A stretch of DNA of 12,478 nucleotides from the NCBI GenBank assembly GCA_036374835.1, contig DASUTB010000138.1, positions 1-12,478 on the forward strand, read 5' to 3'. The notes under the pieces were generated by a model, which searched no databases, was not told the origin of the DNA, and saw only the letters and a list, made by a program, of their open reading frames with translations. This DNA comes from DASUTB01 sp036374835 (GTDB lineage: Bacteria; Actinomycetota; Actinomycetes; Jiangellales; Jiangellaceae). Made by a program: the position numbers and the translations under genes. Of this stretch, positions 1-5,411 are shown piece after piece (the stretch's first letter is position 1; each line of letters opens with the position of its first letter).

Positions 1-40
1 GTGTGATGTAGCTACGGGTGGTGAACGTGATCGAACGACA
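1..40 (+). repeat. 40-bp dispersed element, copy A
   Basis: First of three copies of one element. It shares GTGTGATGT, GCT and a long 3' block TGGTGAACGTGATCGAACGA with the copies at 5316-5355 (minus) and 5372-5411 (plus). By hand alignment it matches the 5316-5355 copy at 35 of 40 positions. It points toward the acyl-CoA dehydrogenase gene. The window begins exactly at its first base, so its true left boundary is unknown. I recognise no named repeat family. Confidence 0.8.
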
Positions 41-83
41 CCGCACGGACGGGCTCTTGTCGGAACTGGCGCATGCCACGTAG
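18..83 (+). CDS. possible short leader peptide in element copy A (21 aa)
   Basis: A GTG-started reading frame of 21 codons plus TAG, beginning V-V-N-V-I-E-R-H. The same frame of the element in the minus-strand copy (5273-5338) starts M-V-N-V-I-E-R-Q and is also exactly 66 nt long including its stop. The peptide tails after residue 8 do not resemble each other. No Shine-Dalgarno is visible; TGTGAT at 2-7 could be a weak -10 box placing a transcript start near base 14, which would leave almost no leader. Translation is inference. The frame may be carried along simply because the DNA repeat is conserved. Confidence 0.25.
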   Translation: MVNVIERHRTDGLLSELAHAT

Positions 84-91
84 GGTGAAGG

Positions 92-108
92 TTACTCGGT
101 AGTAAGGT
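92..108 (+). promoter_or_regulatory. palindromic operator over a probable -10 box, fatty-acid gene promoter
   Basis: TTACT (92-96), four bases CGGT, then AGTAA (101-105) form a perfect inverted repeat. TAAGGT at 103-108 fits the actinobacterial -10 pattern TANNNT and overlaps the right half-site, predicting transcription from about base 115. A repressor bound here would cover the promoter of the acyl-CoA dehydrogenase/oxidase operon. TTAC..GTAA palindromes are, from memory, typical of TetR-type regulators of beta-oxidation genes in this phylum; the identity of the regulator is inference, and no such regulator is encoded in the window. Confidence 0.5.
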
Positions 109-116
109 CAGCGAGG

Positions 117-1340
117 TTGGTCAGCGACGTGGTGTTCTCCCCCGAGCTCAGCGAAGAGCAGCGCGAATTCCAGGACTGGGTCCACGGCTTCGCGGCCGAC
201 GTGCTGCGCCCTGCCGGAGCGGAGTGGGACGAGGCGGAGGAGACGCCGTGGCCGATCATTCAGGAGGCCGCCAAGATCGGGCTCTACGGCTTCGAGGTGC
301 TCGCCGAGTCGTGGGCCGACCCCACCGGCCTGTCGCTGCCCATCCTCAACGAGGAGCTGTTCTGGGGCGACGCGGGCATCGCCCTGTCGATCATGGGAAC
401 TAGTCTCGCCGTGGCCGGCATCTTCGCCGCCGGCACGCCGGAACAGCTCGGCGAGTGGGTTCCCGAGTGTTTCGGCGACGTCGCAAACCCGAAGGTCGCG
501 GCCTTCTGCACGTCTGAGCCCGACGCGGGTTCGGACGTCTCGGCGATGCGGACCCGTGCCCGATATGACGAAGCGACCGACGAGTGGGTCATCAACGGCC
601 AGAAGGCGTGGATCACCAATGGCGGCATCGCGAACGTGCACGTCGTGACCGCATCGGTGGATCCGGAGCTCAAGGCGCGCGGCCAGGCGGCGTTCGTCGT
701 CCCACCCGGGACGCCCGGCGTCGAAAGCAACCGGAAGATCAAAAAGCTCGGACTCCGCGCCTCGCACACTGCGGACGTGTTCTTCGACGACGTCCGGGTG
801 CCGGCTCGGTGCGTGCTCGGCGGCAAGGAGAAGCTGGACGCTCGCCTGGCCCGGGCACGCGACGGCAAGTCCGCCCGATCGCAGGCATCGATGGCAACGT
901 TCGAGGTGAGCCGTCCCGCCGTCGGCGCACAGGCGCTCGGCATCGCGCGGGCGGCCTACGAGTACGCGCTCGACTATGCCACCCGCCGCGTCCAGTTCGG
1001 CCGCCCGATCATCGAGAACCAGGCCGTGGCGTTCGCGCTCGCCGACCTGCGGACCGAGATCGACGCCGCCCGGATGCTGGTGTGGCGGGCTGCGTGGATG
1101 GGACGGAACGAGCAAGCCATGACCGAGGGCCAGGGTTCGATGGCCAAACTCAAGTCGTCGGAGGTCGCCGTCACCGCAACGGAGAAGGCGGTCCAGATCC
1201 TCGGCGGCGCCGGGTACAGTCGCGAGCACCCGGTGGAGCGGATGTACCGTGACGCCAAGCTCTACACGATCTTCGAAGGGACGTCGGAGATCCAGCGGCT
1301 GGTGATCGCGAGGGCGATCTCGGGGGCGAGTCTGCGATAG
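117..1340 (+). CDS. acyl-CoA dehydrogenase (FadE-like)
   Basis: FAD-dependent alpha,beta-dehydrogenation of an acyl-CoA thioester, passing electrons to an electron-transferring flavoprotein; cytoplasmic. At 407 aa it has the normal family length. The N-terminal helical domain is followed by the middle-domain signature FCTSEPDAGSDVSAMRTRA (about 128-146) and NGQKAWITNG (about 160-169). The C-terminal domain has ATRRVQFGRPIIENQ and ends in FEGTSEIQRL, whose Glu387 is in the position of the catalytic base of medium-chain-type enzymes. Chain length and substrate cannot be read from the sequence. The start is uncertain: TTG 117 gives the longest frame, GTG 129 and GTG 132 are alternatives, and no start has a convincing Shine-Dalgarno. 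A palindromic operator and -10 box lie directly upstream. The next gene starts 14 nt after this stop, so the two are almost certainly cotranscribed. Confidence 0.93.
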   Translation: MVSDVVFSPELSEEQREFQDWVHGFAADVLRPAGAEWDEAEETPWPIIQEAAKIGLYGFEVLAESWADPTGLSLPILNEELFWGDAGIALSIMGTSLAVAGIFAAGTPEQLGEWVPECFGDVANPKVAAFCTSEPDAGSDVSAMRTRARYDEATDEWVINGQKAWITNGGIANVHVVTASVDPELKARGQAAFVVPPGTPGVESNRKIKKLGLRASHTADVFFDDVRVPARCVLGGKEKLDARLARARDGKSARSQASMATFEVSRPAVGAQALGIARAAYEYALDYATRRVQFGRPIIENQAVAFALADLRTEIDAARMLVWRAAWMGRNEQAMTEGQGSMAKLKSSEVAVTATEKAVQILGGAGYSREHPVERMYRDAKLYTIFEGTSEIQRLVIARAISGASLR

Positions 1341-1343
1341 GCA

Positions 1344-1349
1344 CGGAGG
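1344..1349 (+). promoter_or_regulatory. ribosome binding site of the GMC oxidoreductase
   Basis: CGGAGG lies 5 nt before ATG 1355, in the 14-nt gap after the dehydrogenase stop. It is one of the few clear Shine-Dalgarno sites in the window and fixes the start of the oxidoreductase. Confidence 0.75.
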
Positions 1350-1354
1350 CAGCG

Positions 1355-3067
1355 ATGTACGACTACGACGTGGTGGTCGTCGGATCCGGCTTCGGCGGCT
1401 CGGTCGCCGCATTGCGCCTGTCCGAGAAGGGGTACCGCGTCGGCGTGCTCGAGGCCGGCCGATGGTTCACCCGCGAGACGCTACCCAAGACGTCCTGGGA
1501 TGTCCGCTCGTTCCTCTGGGCGCCGCGGCTGGGCTGCTACGGGATACAACGCATCCACATGCTGCGCAATGTGATCATCCTGGCCGGCGCTGGCGTCGGC
1601 GGCGGCTCGCTCAACTATGCGAACACGCTGTACGAGCCGCTCGACGACTTCTTCACCGACCCGCAGTGGGGCGGTATCACCGACTGGAAACGCGAGCTCG
1701 CGCCATACTACGACCAAGCCAAGCGGATGCTCGGCGTGCGGCAGAACCCGACGTTCACACCATCCGACGCGCACATGCGTGCTGCGGCCGAGCGAATGGG
1801 TGTTGGCCACACGTTCCGGCTCACGCCGGTGGGCGTGTTCTTCGGGGACGGCGCGGACGCGGACGGCGGGGTGCCGGCGACATCGCCGGGGGACGTCGTC
1901 CCTGACCCGTACTTCGGCGGTGCGGGTCCAGAGCGTGCAGCTTGTATCCAATGCGGATCGTGCATGACCGGCTGCCGGGTGGGCGCCAAGAACATGCTCA
2001 CCGAGAACTACCTGCACCTCGCCCAAGTCGCGGGCGCGCAGATCCACGCGATGACCACCGTGACCGCGCTGCGCGAGGCGAACGGCGGCGGATACGAGGT
2101 TGAGACGAAGCCGACGAGCCGGGGGCGACGGCGCCGCACGTTCCGCGCCGAACATGTGGTGCTGGCGGCCGGCGCCTGGGGGACGCAGCAACTGCTGCAC
2201 GCGATGGCCGCGACCGGCCGGCTGCCCAACCTCTCCGCTCGCCTGGGCTCTTCGACGCGCACCAACTCAGAAGCGCTGGCCGGTGCCACGACCTACCGGT
2301 CGAAAACCGACTTCACCAAGGGCGTGGCGATCACGTCGTCGTTCTACCCGAACGGGCACACCCATATCGAGCCGGTCCGGTACGGGAAGGGCTCGAATGC
2401 GATGGGGCTGCTCTCGGTCCCGTTCCGGGTGCGCGGCGCGGGCCGGCTGCCCCGGTGGCTCCGGCACACCGGCACGATCGTGCGGCACCCCGTCCAGTAC
2501 GCGCGGACCATGGCGACGCTGCCGAAGTGGTCCGAACGCACGATCATCGCGCTGGTGATGCAGTCGCACGACAACTCGTTGCGCGTGTTCCGGCGGCGCG
2601 GCCGTCTCACCCGGCGCGCCAGACTGACGTCCGAGCAAGGTCACGGGGAGCCGAATCCCACCTGGATCCCGGAGGCGCACGAGGTGGCGAACCTGCTGGC
2701 CGATGAGATGGGCGGCGTACCCGGCAGCTCGATCGGCGAGGTGTTCGACGTGCCGATGACCGCACACTTCCTCGGCGGTTGCCCGATCGGCGCGTCGCCG
2801 GCCGACGGAGTCGTCGATCCGTACCACCGCGTGTACGGGCATCCCGGCCTGCACGTCGTGGACGGATCGGCCGTCTCGGCGAATCTCGGCGTCAACCCTT
2901 CTTTGACGATCACCGCCCAGGCCGAGCGGGCAATGGCGTTGTGGCCGAACAAGGGCGAACCGGACGGCCGTCCCGCGCCGGGCGAGCCGTACCGCGCGGT
3001 CGCCCCGGTGGTGCCGACCTCCCCCGCGGTCCCGGCCGACGCCTACGCCGCCCTCCGCCTCCCATAA
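1355..3067 (+). CDS. ChoD-like GMC oxidoreductase (putative cholesterol/sterol oxidase)
   Basis: Flavoprotein of the GMC family, 570 aa, closely resembling mycobacterial ChoD (Rv3409c) along its whole length as I recall that sequence. It shares LWAPRLGCYGIQRIH, AGAGVGGGSLNYANTLY, HIEPVRYGKGSNAMGLL, QGHGEPNPTWIP and SANLGVNPSL. The FAD Rossmann motif GSGFGGS is at 10-16 with Glu33 ending the second strand. His471 and Asn514 near the C-terminus fit the GMC catalytic His/Asn pair. A four-cysteine cluster C197-x2-C200-x2-C203-x3-C207 is present, as in ChoD, and resembles a ferredoxin iron-sulfur motif. There is no signal peptide, so it is probably cytoplasmic. Real sterol oxidase activity is uncertain: ChoD-type proteins differ from secreted Streptomyces cholesterol oxidases. 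It forms an operon with the upstream acyl-CoA dehydrogenase. Confidence 0.9.
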   Translation: MYDYDVVVVGSGFGGSVAALRLSEKGYRVGVLEAGRWFTRETLPKTSWDVRSFLWAPRLGCYGIQRIHMLRNVIILAGAGVGGGSLNYANTLYEPLDDFFTDPQWGGITDWKRELAPYYDQAKRMLGVRQNPTFTPSDAHMRAAAERMGVGHTFRLTPVGVFFGDGADADGGVPATSPGDVVPDPYFGGAGPERAACIQCGSCMTGCRVGAKNMLTENYLHLAQVAGAQIHAMTTVTALREANGGGYEVETKPTSRGRRRRTFRAEHVVLAAGAWGTQQLLHAMAATGRLPNLSARLGSSTRTNSEALAGATTYRSKTDFTKGVAITSSFYPNGHTHIEPVRYGKGSNAMGLLSVPFRVRGAGRLPRWLRHTGTIVRHPVQYARTMATLPKWSERTIIALVMQSHDNSLRVFRRRGRLTRRARLTSEQGHGEPNPTWIPEAHEVANLLADEMGGVPGSSIGEVFDVPMTAHFLGGCPIGASPADGVVDPYHRVYGHPGLHVVDGSAVSANLGVNPSLTITAQAERAMALWPNKGEPDGRPAPGEPYRAVAPVVPTSPAVPADAYAALRLP

Positions 3068-3068
3068 T

Positions 3069-3078
3069 GATCACGTTA
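3069..3078 (-). repeat. near-core of the dispersed element after the oxidoreductase stop
   Basis: Read on the minus strand this is TAACGTGATC, one base different from the GAACGTGATC core shared by the other copies. It starts one base after the TAA stop of the oxidoreductase. The rest of the 40-bp element is absent. Chance similarity is quite possible. Confidence 0.3.
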
Positions 3079-3090
3079 CGCTCCGAAACC

Positions 3091-3126
3091 CCGGCTTGAC
3101 GTCGGCTCCAGGCCCAGCAAAGCCGG
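3091..3126. terminator. weak hairpin between convergent genes
   Basis: CCGGCTT (3091-3097) pairs perfectly with AAGCCGG (3120-3126) around a 22-nt loop, in the 97-bp gap between the oxidoreductase stop and the convergent reductase stop. There is no T-tract, and a long-loop 7-bp stem is expected fairly often in GC-rich DNA. It is listed as a candidate bidirectional terminator only. Confidence 0.3.
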
Positions 3127-3164
3127 CAAACCGCGAGCACGACAGGTCAGCCGCTCTGCCGAGC

Positions 3165-3674
3165 TCATGATTGCGTCGTAGTGGCGCTCGTACCCGAGCC
3201 CGTCGACCCGGAGCCGTGGACCGGCGTCAGCAGAAAGACCGGATGCCGAACCGCTTCGGCAGCCCACTCCTCCAGCGGGGCGGCGGTATCTGCGGTGAAG
3301 TACGGCGCAGTCATCCGCCGTACCATCCGAGGCGCCCGTGCCATGGCGTCGCGCAGAACCGGCGCCGCCTCGGTGGGCTCGAGACGCTTGGCCGTCACCG
3401 GGGTTCGACGCCCACGGAGCGTGATGGTGGCGACCCCTGCGGCCTCGAGATTGCGCGACCAATCGCAGACGCCGTAGACGGCGACGAGAATCCAGCCGTC
3501 GTCCCGTACTTCCACGGCAACGGGTGTGGTGCGGTCCAGCCCGCTCTTGCGTCCCCGGACGGTCAGCAGCGCCATCGGCGTTCGCCTGCTCCCCATCGGC
3601 ACACCCCACCGGATCAAACGCCCGACGAGTCTGTTGGCAATGCCGAAACCGGGCGGCAAACGGAACTCGCTCAT
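3165..3674 (-). CDS. Ddn-like deazaflavin (F420)-dependent nitroreductase/quinone reductase family protein
   Basis: Small split-beta-barrel oxidoreductase of the F420H2-dependent quinone/nitroreductase family (Pfam F420H2_quin_red, the family of mycobacterial Ddn). At 169 aa it is slightly longer than Ddn. Family signatures are LLTVRGRKSGLDRTTPV at 36-52, which lies near the cofactor phosphate in Ddn-type proteins, and VAVYGVCDWSRNLEAAG at 64-80, which corresponds to the usual S.GG...W..NL.A motif. The physiological substrate is unknown; quinones are typical for the family. The start is ATG 3674 because AGGAGG sits 4 nt upstream; an upstream in-frame start adding 11 residues would place the ribosome site inside the gene. 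It is divergent from a MarR regulator, which probably controls it. The last 15 residues are rich in Gly, Ser and Thr and look disordered. Confidence 0.85.
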   Translation of the reverse strand: MSEFRLPPGFGIANRLVGRLIRWGVPMGSRRTPMALLTVRGRKSGLDRTTPVAVEVRDDGWILVAVYGVCDWSRNLEAAGVATITLRGRRTPVTAKRLEPTEAAPVLRDAMARAPRMVRRMTAPYFTADTAAPLEEWAAEAVRHPVFLLTPVHGSGSTGSGTSATTTQS

Positions 3675-3678
3675 CGAT

Positions 3679-3684
3679 CCTCCT
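3679..3684 (-). promoter_or_regulatory. Shine-Dalgarno of the Ddn-like reductase
   Basis: Read on the minus strand, AGGAGG is followed by ATCG and then ATG at 3674. This site decides the start of the reductase. Confidence 0.75.
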
Positions 3685-3707
3685 GTTAGAGTTTCTATGT
3701 AGAGCAA

Positions 3708-3728
3708 ATAATTTGGTAGCCGAATTAT
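3708..3728. promoter_or_regulatory. MarR-type operator and divergent promoter
   Basis: ATAATTTGG (3708-3716), spacer TAG, and CCGAATTAT (3720-3728) form an inverted repeat with 8 of 9 positions paired, in an AT-rich island inside GC-rich DNA. Its right end overlaps a perfect TATAAT on the minus strand (3724-3729), which would start the reductase transcript near 3717, inside the palindrome. TAATTT at 3709-3714 on the plus strand is a possible -10 for the marR gene. Binding by the adjacent MarR protein would therefore block both genes. The -35 regions are poor. The palindrome is seen; the binding is inference from how MarR family genes usually autoregulate. Confidence 0.6.
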
Positions 3729-4223
3729 ATGACAGACGAACTAATCGGGAAACCGTCGACACGTGGCCAGGCGATGCAGCGCGTCCAGCTGGGCTTGCGC
3801 AGCCTTGCCAACCAACTCCACCGCCTCAACGACGCCGTCGGTTCCCACGTAGACCTCCTACCAGGGGATCTCGAGGTGCTCGACGTGATCGCCCGCGAAG
3901 GCCTGACCTCTCCGCGTCAGGTCGTTGCCGCCACCGGACTCCATCCGGCAACCCTCACCGGCATCCTCGACCGGCTGGAGAGAGGAGGCTGGCTGCAACG
4001 CCGACCCGACCCCGACGACCGGCGACGTGTGATCGTGCAGGCGATCACCGAGCGTGGGGGTGAACTCGTCCGTCTCTACGCGCCGATGACCAAGGCGTTG
4101 AATCAGATCTGCTCCGGCTACAGTCCAGAGCAACTCGCGCTCATCGTGGACTTCCTGGAGCGTGCGGCGGCAGCCGGGACGGACGCCGCCAGGCAGGTGC
4201 GCAACCAGAAGGACGGCGCGTGA
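3729..4223 (+). CDS. MarR family transcriptional regulator
   Basis: Winged helix-turn-helix regulator of 164 aa, a typical MarR length; it binds palindromic DNA as a dimer. The recognition helix region is HPATLTGILDRLERGGWLQR at about 72-91. It is followed by the wing with the family hallmark DPDDRR at 94-99, and amphipathic helices at both ends form the dimer interface. The start ATG 3729 lies immediately after an operator-like palindrome and has no Shine-Dalgarno; ATG 3774 is a possible shorter start that still keeps the whole domain. It is divergent from the Ddn-like reductase, the usual arrangement for a MarR repressor of a neighbouring redox or detoxification enzyme. The ligand cannot be predicted. 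It is convergent with the GNAT gene, with 35 nt between the two stops. Confidence 0.88.
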   Translation: MTDELIGKPSTRGQAMQRVQLGLRSLANQLHRLNDAVGSHVDLLPGDLEVLDVIAREGLTSPRQVVAATGLHPATLTGILDRLERGGWLQRRPDPDDRRRVIVQAITERGGELVRLYAPMTKALNQICSGYSPEQLALIVDFLERAAAAGTDAARQVRNQKDGA

Positions 4224-4258
4224 GCCCGGCGGCACATTCCTCTGGGCGACCGCAGCGA

Positions 4259-5263
4259 TCACACTTCGCGGACGAACGCCCGCAAGGCTATGCCCGGCAC
4301 GGGTTCCCAATCGCGCGCCGGGTCGCGGGTGAAGCCGAGCCGCCCGTACAGCCGGTGCGCGGTGGTCATCTTCGCTGTGCTCGACATCGCCACGGCGCGC
4401 TGGCCCTCCGCGTGCGACCGCGCCAGCACGGTGCGTACCAACGCCTCACCGACGCCGTTCCCGCGCGCGGCCTTCGCGACGGCCAGCATCCGGAACTCGC
4501 CCTCGTCGTCGCGCGCTATCTCGCGGTACGGCGAGCCGTCCGGGCAGGTCGTGACGGTTCCAACGACCGCGCCCGAGACTCGGTCGACCGCAACGAGCAG
4601 TTCCGCGTCGGCGGCACGGGACGCCGCGTCGCGCAGCTCATCGACGTATGGGTCGTCGGCGCCGACGAACCCGTCGGCGATGTAGGCAGAGGCGGTCAGC
4701 TCACCAGCGGAGCTGAACTCGTCCGGACGCGCCTGCCGGATCTGCGGCCACGGACGCAGCGGCCGTACGTACGCCGGGCATAGCACATCGCCCGGTACCA
4801 GCTTGTCGCGCTCCGGCACCCGGGTGAAGCCCATGCTCTGATACAGCGACTGCGCCGCTGTCATGGTGTCGGTGGTGACGAAGGCCAGCTCGTCGTAGCC
4901 GGCGAGCCGCGACCGGGCGATGCACTCGGCGACCAGCGCCCGTCCGACACCACGGTTCCGCGCGGGGTTGCCGACGGCCATCATCCGCATGCCACCGTGA
5001 TTGGCGTGTTCGGGCGCCACGCCGGGCGGGAACGCGTCGAGCATCTCGCTTCCGGGGCGCACGAACGTCGCGGTCCCCACCAGCTCACCGTTCGCGACGG
5101 CGACGAGCACCTCGTTGCCGGGCATTGCGGCCCGCGCGGCGACGTCCCGAACCTGGTCGAGATACGCACGATGAATGATGTGCTCGTCGTACGCCTCGGC
5201 CACCAGCTCGCCGGCGGCGGCGTACTCGGACGGCCGCGCGTCCCGTACCAGGATCGTCACCAC
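4259..5263 (-). CDS. tandem GNAT N-acetyltransferase (two homologous domains)
   Basis: Transfers acetyl from acetyl-CoA to an unknown amine; cytoplasmic. The 334 residues hold two GNAT domains. In domain 1 (about 5-168) the acetyl-CoA loop is RNRGVGRA at 102-109 and the fold ends with SLYQSMGF at 139-146. In domain 2 (about 173-334) the loop is RGNGVGEA at 267-274 and the end is RLYGRLGF at 304-311. Both halves start alike (RDARPSEYAAAGELVAEAY versus RQARPDEFSSAGELTASAY), so this is an internal duplication. Both cofactor loops look intact. Mycothiol synthase MshD is also a tandem GNAT, but I see no specific MshD resemblance. The start is GTG 5263 or GTG 5260; GAGAAAG is a weak ribosome site just upstream. 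A copy of the dispersed element lies 52 nt upstream in the same direction. Confidence 0.87.
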   Translation of the reverse strand: MVTILVRDARPSEYAAAGELVAEAYDEHIIHRAYLDQVRDVAARAAMPGNEVLVAVANGELVGTATFVRPGSEMLDAFPPGVAPEHANHGGMRMMAVGNPARNRGVGRALVAECIARSRLAGYDELAFVTTDTMTAAQSLYQSMGFTRVPERDKLVPGDVLCPAYVRPLRPWPQIRQARPDEFSSAGELTASAYIADGFVGADDPYVDELRDAASRAADAELLVAVDRVSGAVVGTVTTCPDGSPYREIARDDEGEFRMLAVAKAARGNGVGEALVRTVLARSHAEGQRAVAMSSTAKMTTAHRLYGRLGFTRDPARDWEPVPGIALRAFVREV

Positions 5264-5272
5264 TTCACTTTC

Positions 5273-5338
5273 TCATGCAGCACTGACAACACCGCACGAA
5301 CCTGTCAGCCTCCCCTGTCGTTCGATCACGTTCACCAT
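5273..5338 (-). CDS. possible short leader peptide in element copy L (21 aa)
   Basis: An ATG-started frame of 21 codons plus TGA, beginning M-V-N-V-I-E-R-Q, that starts inside element copy L. Its stop is 9 nt before the GTG start of the GNAT gene, close enough for translational coupling. The copy-A frame has the same start region and the same length. A 6-bp stem (CTGACA at 5283-5288 with TGTCAG at 5303-5308, as read on the plus strand) lies within it and could be an attenuator, but it is small. No Shine-Dalgarno is visible. This is a candidate only. Confidence 0.28.
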   Translation of the reverse strand: MVNVIERQGRLTGSCGVVSAA

Positions 5339-5355
5339 GCGCAGCGACATCACAA
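5316..5355 (-). repeat. 40-bp dispersed element, copy L (minus)
   Basis: Read on the minus strand it matches copy A at 35 of 40 and copy R at 32 of 40 positions. It is oriented toward the GNAT gene, whose start is 52 nt away. Together with copy R it forms an inverted pair separated by 16 bp, so a long imperfect cruciform or RNA hairpin is possible. Confidence 0.82.
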
Positions 5356-5371
5356 CAGGCGCGCAAGCATG

Positions 5372-5411
5372 GTGTGATGTTGCTATGCCTGCCGAACGTG
5401 ATCGAACTACA
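5372..5411 (+). repeat. 40-bp dispersed element, copy R (plus), overlapping the araC start
   Basis: Shares GTGTGATGT, GCT and GAACGTGATCGAAC with the other copies (32 of 40 positions with L). Here the element contains ATG 5385, the upstream candidate start of the AraC gene, and TGTGAT (5373-5378) sits at exactly -12 to -7 from that ATG. That is the usual geometry of a leaderless actinobacterial start, with 4 of 6 matches to TATAAT. Confidence 0.82.

Noticed and set aside
108..1412. Minus-strand open frame opposite the acyl-CoA dehydrogenase
   Set aside because: Arg/Pro-rich low-information translation, fully overlapping a well-supported gene.
4251..4267. Minus-strand GTGTGATCGCTGCGG resembling the 5' part of the dispersed element
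   Set aside because: It lacks two bases of the conserved block, lacks the GAACGTGATC core, and contains the GNAT stop codon; chance similarity is likely.
5175..5384. N-terminal extension of the AraC gene by 70 codons
   Set aside because: It would run antisense through the start of the GNAT gene and through both repeat copies, without resembling an AraC ligand-binding domain.
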